64,000 nucleotides of DNA from Sphaerolaimus hirsutus (taxonomy: Eukaryota > Nematoda > Chromadorea > Monhysterida > Sphaerolaimidae). A program made the translations under genes and the position numbers. The stretch lies in the NCBI GenBank assembly GCA_964036195.1, contig OZ038460.1, positions 12,899,504 to 12,963,503 on the forward strand, read 5' to 3'. Below the pieces are notes generated by a model, which worked only from the letters and a program-made list of their open reading frames with translations, searched no databases and was not told the DNA's origin. Shown here in pieces: positions 11,930 to 19,517 of this stretch; positions within the stretch are counted from its first letter, which is position 1; each line of letters begins with the position of its first letter.

Positions 11930-12428
11930 TGAATAATGAACCAAAAATTGTACAGGTTTTTCAATATAATATTTCGTTTTCATGATGGAATACTTTGCAA
12001 AGAATTACCCGAACGGAAAGCTTCACTAGCTACGGCACCACGAATGCTGTGGGGTGCAAATCGCACCGGAACGCCAGCCTGGATCATAATTTGTGTGATC
12101 CAGCGGCGAATAGAATCAGAAGAAACTGGTTTAGACGGATTTAATGTGTAAACAAATAAATGCACATTAGAACCGCATAAATTTGCAGTCATGGCAATCA
12201 ATTTTCGAGTTGCCAAAACTGGGCAGATGGAAGTGTCAGACACTTTTGAAACTGTAAACGTTATCAAGCCCCCTGTCTTCTCTGTCTTGTCAGCTAAATT
12301 ATTCAAAAATTGAATCACAGTAGGTGCCAATTCATCAATTTCCCTCTGATGGCACCAAGCACACCAACGGCGCCATGCAGATTCATAATGGCGCTGGGTA
12401 GTTGGATGTGCATGTGCTCCAGTGATAA
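11930..12428 (-). pseudogene. DIRS-like tyrosine recombinase fragment (truncated)
   Basis: On the minus strand a frame of about 150 residues resembles the C-terminal domain of a tyrosine recombinase as carried by DIRS/Ngaro elements. It begins with HYESAWRRWCAWC, a helix-rich N-terminal part, and includes the catalytic-box-like HSIRGAVASEAF (H..R). The expected terminal tyrosine region is broken: the frame stops at 11980 and similarity would need another frame downstream. The start was cut off by the giant LTR element, which entered at 12428; codons shown beyond that point belong to the LTR. The matching RNase H half lies on the other side of the insertion. Family assignment comes from motif recognition only. 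Confidence 0.7.
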
Positions 12429-14069
12429 TGTGAGCAAAAGTGGGTGTCCAAAAATTGTAAAATTTCAAAAATTTTAAGTGTAAATGTATATATAGTTCAC
12501 TTAATGAATTTATGTAGAGGGTTGTTTACACTTCCGAGCTTACAACAATTTAAACATTTCAGTTCTACTTCGACGATGGTTTTGGGCGATTCGGTGGGCG
12601 AACGTGGCGTTGACGTTTTCGGCTACGTCGCTGCGCTACGTTGGCAACGTGGCAACGTGCATTTCCGTTTTTCCGGTGCCCCATTGTGTTATGTGTGTTT
12701 TTTCTGGCCAAGGAAAGGATTGGAGGTATTGAGGATCTGACACAAAGTTGACGCTGTGATGTAAATAGTTGTTTTTATTTGTTTAAGATTTTTTTAATTA
12801 GGTATTTTTTAAGAAAGTGAGACAAGTGAATTGGCAACAATTTTAATTGTGACAGTTTAATTTAAAAGTAATTTTTACTAGCGGTTTGGATTGCATAACA
12901 AAGTTTCAGTTATTTTCTCTAAGTAAAAAGAGTGACGCTGCAGTTACGTGTCGTAGTGCGTGAATGGTCAGTGATAACTGAGGGCACATAGGTTGAATTT
13001 TGACTAACTCTCGTTGCATTTTTTTACGTGAGGGTCGCGGCTATTGATCTAGTATGTACTGTGCATTCCTGCATTTCCGGATTGGGAAACAAAAGTTAAT
13101 TTACATGCGATTTTACAAAGGTACACTGATTATAGAGGTGCGATGATGATTGGTGTTGAAAATGAGAGGTAATTAAAAGAATCGAGTCTAACTCGACAGG
13201 CATGATCGCATGTCTAAATGCCTACTCCCTTGGCTTGTTGTGAGAACAGCCCAGTCCGCCGATCCCATCGAAACAAGCACCCATACAGTGACAAGTGTAC
13301 TTATTTTTGAGTGAGTTGAGCAGTTCGGTATTTTCGGGGTGTGGTTTTTGCACAGTGCGTATGGGATCAAAAAGCCGTGGCTGACTAATTAATATTCTGG
13401 TAGCAGAATGAGTGGTGTAGCAGCGAGAGTGGTCATTTTCGTGATAGGTGCCTTCGGTAGTTAATGGCTGTTGCGTTTCGGCATGTGGCAGTGGATTCAC
13501 TTGAGTTTGTTTTTAGTTTTAAACTTCAAAAAGTCATGCAATCTAAACATGCATTTAAGCTACAAAGATTGAAATTTATAAACTTTCAAGTTGCCAATCA
13601 TTTGCATTCATATTTCTGTTAAGCGTTATACCGACTTCATATTCATTTTAACTTTAGGTTTGGTAGGGAATAGGTAAAACTCCAAAAACTCGAGTATGCT
13701 AATTTTTATTTGATTTTACGTTTGCAACTTCGTTATTTTTTTATCTACCTAATCCTAGATTGATTTTTTTGTATTTCCCTTTCCCCTAGAAAACTGATAA
13801 CTTGACATTTGGATATTTAGGAATTTATGCAAATTTCGTGGTTGATCTTTATTATACAAAGAGATGAAATAATAAGCCGCTTGTTTTTCCTGTTTTTTCC
13901 CCGAATATTTTGATAAGTGTAAAGGTGATCTGATTTGAGTGCGTATTTATTTAATCACTCTGATAGAATTTCCGCTAAGAGTCTTTAAAACGGTACCGTA
14001 ATTCATTTTTTCCTTGACAGTCAGTGTGAAAGTTAGTTCCATTCGCCTTACCGGTATCCTAATCTTATC

Positions 14070-14276
14070 ATGGATTATCCCACTTACGACATTTTTTCGT
14101 TGTGTATTAATAATACGTGTGCTTCTTACGCTTTGGATATCAACGTCATTTTCGTTTATTATACGCTCTTTTTGCTGATGGGATTACTGTTCGCGTGTTT
14201 ATTTGTTTCGCTAATTGCTGTGTGTTTCCCCGTTCGTGGAGGTGGTTTTGGGATTTCGGTAGAGTTCGCTGAGTAA
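14070..14276 (+). CDS. Small U3 frame, 68 aa, one predicted membrane helix
   Basis: An ATG-initiated frame with a strongly hydrophobic stretch at about residues 28-52 (FVYYTLFLLMGLLFACLF...) and a polar N-terminal part with paired cysteines. An identical copy is in the 3' LTR (29348-29554). It lies upstream of the LTR TATA box, so it would need transcription from an earlier start or from the 3' copy by read-through. I recognise no family. It may be a chance frame, but its membrane-protein composition is noteworthy next to a second similar frame. Confidence 0.3.
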   Translation: MDYPTYDIFSLCINNTCASYALDINVIFVYYTLFLLMGLLFACLFVSLIAVCFPVRGGGFGISVEFAE

Positions 14277-14500
14277 AATTTGAATCGCCCGCCATTTTTT
14301 TTCGCGCTAAAACAGGTTTTTACAGTATCTCGTGTGTTTTTCCTGTTCTTTTTATTCTTGTCGCATTCGTTCATTTTCTTATTTTTCTATTTTTATCCTC
14401 GCTCTTGTTCCCAACCCGATTTTTTGGCGCGTGAATTCTTTGTGTTTTTGTGTAGTTGATCGACGTATCCTGTAAACTGACGCCGTGAATAATTTTAGGT

Positions 14501-14626
14501 ATGCCCGTTTTAAAATTCCGTGTGTCTGTAAAGTCGTTTGTAAGCATGCTTCTCGTGGTATGTGGAAGTGTTGTCTGGACTTGGCTTATGTTGTTGCGTA
14601 TAAAAGCGTACCGTAATTTAGAGTAG
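14501..14626 (+). CDS. Second small U3 frame, 41 aa, hydrophobic centre
   Basis: ATG at 14501, stop at 14624-14626; basic N-terminus followed by a hydrophobic segment (MLLVVCGSVVWTWLMLL). It overlaps the TATA box and follows an acceptor-like TTTTAG. An identical copy is in the 3' LTR (29779-29904). Whether it is translated, alone or as a second exon of the upstream small frame, cannot be told from sequence. Confidence 0.22.
   Translation: MPVLKFRVSVKSFVSMLLVVCGSVVWTWLMLLRIKAYRNLE
14599..14606 (+). promoter_or_regulatory. LTR TATA box with downstream Inr-like TCAGTC
   Basis: TATAAAAG is followed about 36 bp later by TCAGTC at 14635-14640, an Inr-like word. This is the most convincing core promoter in the LTR and would place the RNA start near 14637. 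The same motif in the 3' LTR is at 29877-29884. Confidence 0.55.
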
Positions 14627-14768
14627 GGGTCGATTCAGTCGAAATTGCTTCGGTTTCATTTTCTTGGAGTTTTTTCGAAGGTTTTGTGCCGCTGGTTAGA
14701 AACTCGCTCTCAGTGTGTTCCCTGTGTTCTATCTAAATGTGTGAATTCTGAGTCTAAAAATCGCCTAA

Positions 14769-14774
14769 AATAAA
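14769..14774 (+). terminator. AATAAA polyadenylation signal candidate in the LTR
   Basis: AATAAA about 130 nt downstream of the inferred start, as expected for the end of R. The functional copy for ending the RNA would be the one in the 3' LTR at 30047-30052. Confidence 0.45.
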
Positions 14775-15067
14775 ATCTCTTCTAAAAACTTCGGACCCCT
14801 TGGTGTAAATTAGACATTCAACTAATTGCTGGTGCGTTGATAAAAACGCCATTCGCTAAAAAGCTAACTTAATTGACGTAGCGTACACCTGTGATATTCA
14901 CTTCGGTGAATTCACCATTGTGCGTTGCGAATTCAATCGGTAGTCGCTTTTCCGTTGCCTTACTTTGTCGCTCATCCAACGAGTAGGTGTGAGATCGGTA
15001 AAACTTGGCAGTTTGCCATAGTGGAATTTGGTTGAGTAAAAAGTAGCCGGTGAAAATTCATGACAAC

Positions 15068-15085
15068 TGGTAGCAGCGAGTGGTT
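15068..15085 (+). promoter_or_regulatory. Primer binding site, initiator tRNA-Met-like
   Basis: TGGTAGCAGCGAGTGGTT begins two bases after the LTR. It matches about 15 of 18 positions of the complement of the 3' end of animal initiator tRNA-Met (recalled, so approximate). TGG at the start pairs with the CCA tail. Position and sequence support minus-strand priming by a host tRNA. Confidence 0.7.
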
Positions 15086-15100
15086 TGTTTAATATTCCCA

Positions 15101-15106
15101 GTGAGT
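15101..15106 (+). promoter_or_regulatory. Candidate splice donor in the leader
   Basis: A|GTGAGT just after the primer site fits the donor consensus and has the position used by retroviruses and insect gypsy-type elements to make a spliced mRNA for a downstream frame. It is a short motif with no RNA evidence. Confidence 0.3.
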
Positions 15107-15125
15107 TCAGGCGACTGATCACCGT

Positions 15126-18100
15126 TTGACAATCGCTGGTGAGAACAAACGAACCACCGCCCGGCTGGAGGAACGGAAGGCTACCCGATCGACGCAACCG
15201 ATAAGCACGGATATTTTTGTTTTGGGACGCGAAACTGACGAAATTATTAGTGGGCAAAAAAGGGAAAAGCGGAAAAGTAAGAAAAAATCGAAATCGGTTC
15301 AGTTCAGTACGGACGCGCACTGTTCTGAACCGGGAACCGCTGAGTTGAGTGACGAACCTAACGACTTTGACGTCAACTGCTGGGTGGACGCGGAAGGACC
15401 GGTCCCTGAAAGAGGTGCGGAGGAGTCATTCCCGACCTGTGAGCAAGGCAAGCCAAGTGCGGGTGCGGAGGTGCCATTCCCGACCGTAGGGCAAAGTAAG
15501 TTAGGGCACCGAAGCGCGAGTGCCGGGTACCGAAGCGCGAGTACCCAGTCGTCGAGTGAGTGTGTGTTTTTCCGGTATTCTACTTTGAGTATGGCGCATG
15601 CGAGCGGTAGTGGTGTGAATACGGGTCCCGATGTGGTGCAATTGTTGATTCAAGCGAAAAATTTGACTTTGAACCAAATTAATTCGTCGATAGTGGGGAA
15701 TTCGGTTCAGGGGTCAGAATGGAACCTTAGTCAGGTTGTGACTCAAACGGTGAGTATTGCCGCTTATTTGTATAATCAGCGACCCATGAGTTCTTTGGAA
15801 AATGGGAACATGAGTGATAATGACGAAAAATTAGTGTCATTAGTAAAGTTAGGTGTTGACTGCTATAATTTGCGAAATGATGTGAGTCAAATTGCGGACG
15901 CGATTAATGCATTTGCTGAGTATATTCATTTAGAAAAGCCTGATATGCAAGCGATTAATTCTGTAATTAGCGCTGTTTCTAATTCGGGAGGGTGCTCTAC
16001 CGCTACCACACCACCTATACCTGCTGTGAGTATGATTGCTACTAGTAGGGAGGGTTATGCTGCTGCCATGACCGCGCTTACTGGACAGGTGATACCTTTT
16101 AAGGGGCGCGCTGATGATAAATTTGCTGATTGGCGTAAAAATTGGGACGCAGTTTGTGAGGCGTTGCAAATTCCGACGGATGAGCGAAAATCGCTGCTTC
16201 CGGTTTATTTGCGTGACAGCGCGCGTTCGATTTACATGTCGCATAAGAGTGAATTGATTAATTTAGATTATGAGGAGTTTATGGACACTTTGGAACGTTA
16301 TTATACTAACCCCATTTCGGAGCATCATGCGCAAAGGGAAGTGATTAGTAGTGAGCAGGGCGAAGATGAAGATGTGTTAAATTGGTCAGTGCGGCTGGAG
16401 AAGATTATAAAACGCGCTTTCCCGAAACTATCAAAAATTGAACGCGAAAAGATGGCTGTGGCGAAATTTGTCAGTGGATTGTATCCTGACATCCGTAGGA
16501 ATGTATCTATTACTGCTGGGGCTAAGTTTCAAGACGTAGTCAATAATGCGCGCACGCAAGAAAGTTTTCTGGAAATTGATAAGGACAAAGTGGGTGGTAA
16601 GAAAAAGTCAAAATCCAACGCTGAATTAGTTTCAGAAGCCACCAATTCGGTAATCGAGCGAATTTTTGCTTTAGGGGGTGCGGGAGCTTTCGGAAATTCC
16701 CCGCCCGTTCCGGCGGCGGCGGAAAATCCAAAGTTTGAGGAACAGCGAGTGAAATTGGAGGAACTTTCTAGGCAGTTAGAGGATAAGGATAAGCGTTTAG
16801 TTGACTTGGAAAAGCAATTGATAGGTAACAATGCTGCGAAACCAGTTTCCAAATTTAGGCCGCGTAAATTTGATGAGGGCTGTTATGAATGTGGGGCAGA
16901 TGATCACTTTCGCTCTGATTGTCCTAAATTGACAGAAGAGGAAAAAGCGCGCTTTAGAAATTTTCGGCGCGGGCCGCCGCAGCGACCGATGAATAACTTC
17001 AGAGGTCCAGCGAATATGATGCGCTCTGCACAGCAACCTGTATATTCCATGCAAGCGCCGCCTTACCTGTATTATCCCCCTCCCGCGCAAGTGTCAACTA
17101 CTAGTTGGTCTCCAGTGCAACAAGTTCAATCATCGCAAATGGCCATTGCGGCCCCTCCGTCAACTGAATTGACTGCGTTAAATCCGACGCGCGTGTCTGC
17201 GAACTCAGTGAATCATGCACGCAGCGTGCAAGAAAGTAAGGAATATGTGCGCATGATTAGGGTTGTACCGGGTCTTGAAAGTTCAGATGAGGAAGCAGAG
17301 GATCCATGCAATCCGCCTGAAATAACGCCGCAAGAACATCAATTTATGCTCGAAAGAGAGGCTTGGATTATGCCTTGGGTTTATGCGCGTTCGTTAGATA
17401 GCATGATTTTTCGAACAAAGTGGTGGGCTCAATTGCAACACATGGGTTTGCAGGGGTTGAATATAAGCGGGTTCTGTGAGCATGCTGATGAGCATCCGCA
17501 TGATGACCCTGAGGACACGTTGACGTACGTTAAGTTAGAAGCGCTGCTAGAATTGACCATGCATACATTTATGTGTGAACCGCCGGACATTAGTTTGTCG
17601 CGAACGTCATCTGACTCTGAATTGTATGTGTTGTCCGATTATTGTGAAGCGAGCGTGCCAACTTTGTACCGAACGTGGTCGGAACCGAGTATGTTGCCCA
17701 GTGTGTTGAACCGTGTGTTTTTCCTGTGCTGTCTATTTACGTTTTTTGCAAGTGTTGATGCCCTGGGTGTTCCAAGTGGTGGCGTTGTTAAGAAAAAAGG
17801 AGTGTCAGATGAGTGGATTTTGACCGTGCGAAATTTTCTTGAGGGATTTATCGCTGGAATGTGCACTTCCGTGTTTTTGAGATATATTCTGCCCGCTTTG
17901 TGTGAACTGGTGTTGTATTTAGTGTTCACAGTGTGTGATTGGATAAAAATGAGAGTGTTGCGGGTTCAATTAAATCGCATGTTAGCGATAGAAAATAGGC
18001 GCAATCCTGCAAGGGGTGCGACCCCCGTGACACCGCCGCAAAGGTTAAATCCAGGTAGCGCTGACAGTTCAGGGTATGGTGCCGATATTGAAGAAACGCC

Positions 18101-19517
18101 AGTGAGTAGATTTAAGCGTTTGCCGCCGCTGCGCGTTCCTAAAGGTTCTGCCGTCATGGAAAAGGTGAATGTAGTCACGCTGACCAGTGAAGAAATTGCG
18201 AACATCAAAAGTATTACGGCTAAGCGTAAAGAACTCGTGCCAATTTACTATAGTCCGTCGATTACGGTAGAAATTGAGGGGAATGAATACAAAAGGTGTC
18301 TGTTGGACACAGGTGCGATGAGGTCATTGTGCAGCCCGCTGGTGTTGGCTAGGCATCGAAATAATTGCATAGCGTTTGATGAGGTCACGCCTGTGGGGGG
18401 ATTGCAAAGCGCGTCTCAATGCAAATTGCAAATTGAGGGTCAGTTGGAACTTCAAGTGATGATTACCGGGAAAGCGTTTTCTATTGTATTTCAGGTGATT
18501 AGCGGCTTGTCGGACGACATTTTATTAGGCGCTGATGTATTGAGGCATATGGTTATTGATATGCCTGCGCGTGAGTTGCGAATTGAGAGTGGCGATGCGC
18601 GTAAAAAGTTGACTGTGCCTTTTGACAACCCGGCGCCTGTAGTGCAAGAACGGCATATTTATGCAGTTGTGACTGAACCGACTGAAATTAAGCCGCGGCA
18701 TGAAACGATAATTAGTGCGAAATTATCTGAACCAATTGATGAATTGACGTTTGCGATTGAGCCTTTGAACGAATTTCATGTGAAAACGGGTGTGTTTGCA
18801 GCTAATGCTGTTTATGAAAGCGCGAGTGAATTGTTTCCGGTGAGGTGTGTTAATGTGACTGAAGTGCCAGTAAAGTTGCAGGTGGGCCAGAAAATTGCCA
18901 TCGTAGAGCCAGTGGAGTGTGTTTTACAAGTGCGACGAGGTGATCCGCCTGCTGAGTGGGTGCGAGAGTGCCGCGAGCGTGATATGAGTTTTACCGATAC
19001 TATACTTGAAGCTAGTGAGGAAAAAGTACCAACGAAGGGCACTGTACCTTCAAAAGCGGCGAATACGACTATGAAAGTGGTTTGTGCCGATGGGAGAGAA
19101 ATGGATTTTGAAGTACCGGTTGAATTGGACGAAATTAAGCGCCAGCAATTAAAAGAGTTAATTTTGACTCATCAGGATGCGTTCGCCAGGGATAAGTATG
19201 ATTTGGGATACAGTGAATTGGTTGATTATCGACTTCAGTTGACTAGTAAAATTCCGGTCGCGTGTCGAATGTATAGGTTGAGTTTGGATGACCAGCAGTA
19301 CTTAGAAAAGCATTTAAGTTGCCTGCTTGAGCATGACGTCATTGAACACAGTACGAGTCCGTACTGCGCGCCGACATTAGTTGTTACTAAGCCGGATGGT
19401 GCCAAGCGCATGGTGATAGATTATCGACGATTAAATGCAGTAGTTCACGCTCCCCAATTTCCGCTGCCCAGATTAGACGATACAATAGAGTCATTGCACA
19501 GTTGCAAATACTTTTAG
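15126..19517 (+). CDS. gag-pol: Gag, protease and N-terminal RT of the giant element
   Basis: Numbering starts at a TTG; the frame is open from about 15106 and its first ATG is at 15591, the likelier start unless the leader is spliced or initiation is non-ATG. Residues about 312-485 look like a retrotransposon Gag capsid domain, 537-565 a coiled coil, and C586-C599 a CX2CX4HX4C zinc knuckle. Hydrophobic segments follow at about 864-877 and 904-937, unusual between nucleocapsid and protease. The aspartic protease has DTGA at 1061-1064 and an ILLGADVL strand near 1135. RT starts near 1375 and includes MVIDYRRLN. The frame ends at a TAG inside RT; coding similarity continues immediately in another frame. 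Products would be the Gag shell and maturation protease. Confidence 0.9.
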   Translation: MTIAGENKRTTARLEERKATRSTQPISTDIFVLGRETDEIISGQKREKRKSKKKSKSVQFSTDAHCSEPGTAELSDEPNDFDVNCWVDAEGPVPERGAEESFPTCEQGKPSAGAEVPFPTVGQSKLGHRSASAGYRSASTQSSSECVFFRYSTLSMAHASGSGVNTGPDVVQLLIQAKNLTLNQINSSIVGNSVQGSEWNLSQVVTQTVSIAAYLYNQRPMSSLENGNMSDNDEKLVSLVKLGVDCYNLRNDVSQIADAINAFAEYIHLEKPDMQAINSVISAVSNSGGCSTATTPPIPAVSMIATSREGYAAAMTALTGQVIPFKGRADDKFADWRKNWDAVCEALQIPTDERKSLLPVYLRDSARSIYMSHKSELINLDYEEFMDTLERYYTNPISEHHAQREVISSEQGEDEDVLNWSVRLEKIIKRAFPKLSKIEREKMAVAKFVSGLYPDIRRNVSITAGAKFQDVVNNARTQESFLEIDKDKVGGKKKSKSNAELVSEATNSVIERIFALGGAGAFGNSPPVPAAAENPKFEEQRVKLEELSRQLEDKDKRLVDLEKQLIGNNAAKPVSKFRPRKFDEGCYECGADDHFRSDCPKLTEEEKARFRNFRRGPPQRPMNNFRGPANMMRSAQQPVYSMQAPPYLYYPPPAQVSTTSWSPVQQVQSSQMAIAAPPSTELTALNPTRVSANSVNHARSVQESKEYVRMIRVVPGLESSDEEAEDPCNPPEITPQEHQFMLEREAWIMPWVYARSLDSMIFRTKWWAQLQHMGLQGLNISGFCEHADEHPHDDPEDTLTYVKLEALLELTMHTFMCEPPDISLSRTSSDSELYVLSDYCEASVPTLYRTWSEPSMLPSVLNRVFFLCCLFTFFASVDALGVPSGGVVKKKGVSDEWILTVRNFLEGFIAGMCTSVFLRYILPALCELVLYLVFTVCDWIKMRVLRVQLNRMLAIENRRNPARGATPVTPPQRLNPGSADSSGYGADIEETPVSRFKRLPPLRVPKGSAVMEKVNVVTLTSEEIANIKSITAKRKELVPIYYSPSITVEIEGNEYKRCLLDTGAMRSLCSPLVLARHRNNCIAFDEVTPVGGLQSASQCKLQIEGQLELQVMITGKAFSIVFQVISGLSDDILLGADVLRHMVIDMPARELRIESGDARKKLTVPFDNPAPVVQERHIYAVVTEPTEIKPRHETIISAKLSEPIDELTFAIEPLNEFHVKTGVFAANAVYESASELFPVRCVNVTEVPVKLQVGQKIAIVEPVECVLQVRRGDPPAEWVRECRERDMSFTDTILEASEEKVPTKGTVPSKAANTTMKVVCADGREMDFEVPVELDEIKRQQLKELILTHQDAFARDKYDLGYSELVDYRLQLTSKIPVACRMYRLSLDDQQYLEKHLSCLLEHDVIEHSTSPYCAPTLVVTKPDGAKRMVIDYRRLNAVVHAPQFPLPRLDDTIESLHSCKYF
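15565..15593 (+). promoter_or_regulatory. Leader motif shared with the helicase frame, gag copy
   Basis: TTTTTCCGGTATTCTACTTT directly precedes the gag ATG at 15591. Nearly the same sequence precedes the ATG of the third frame. It could be a splice acceptor, an internal promoter, or a translation-initiation element. Confidence 0.5.

Larger units (their letters stand above)
12429..15065 (+). repeat. 5' LTR of the giant Ty3/Gypsy-like element
   Basis: It starts TGTGAGCAAAAG and ends TTCATGACA. A TATA box, an Inr-like TCAGTC and an AATAAA allow a provisional division: U3 to about 14636, a short R to about 14790, then U5. The U3 of about 2.2 kb is unusually long and holds two small frames with hydrophobic segments. 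Confidence 0.93.

Noticed and set aside
12444..12740. 98-codon sense frame at the start of the LTR
   Set aside because: Upstream of the inferred promoter, no domain, and it crosses low-complexity sequence. Not supported.
13222..13500. Antisense 92-codon frame in the LTR as a gene
   Set aside because: Its presence in both LTRs is trivial because the LTRs are identical. No domain is recognisable beyond a Cys-containing end.
19515..19517. TAG as the true end of the first polyprotein
   Set aside because: It cuts RT before its catalytic motif, and RT similarity resumes at the next base in another frame.
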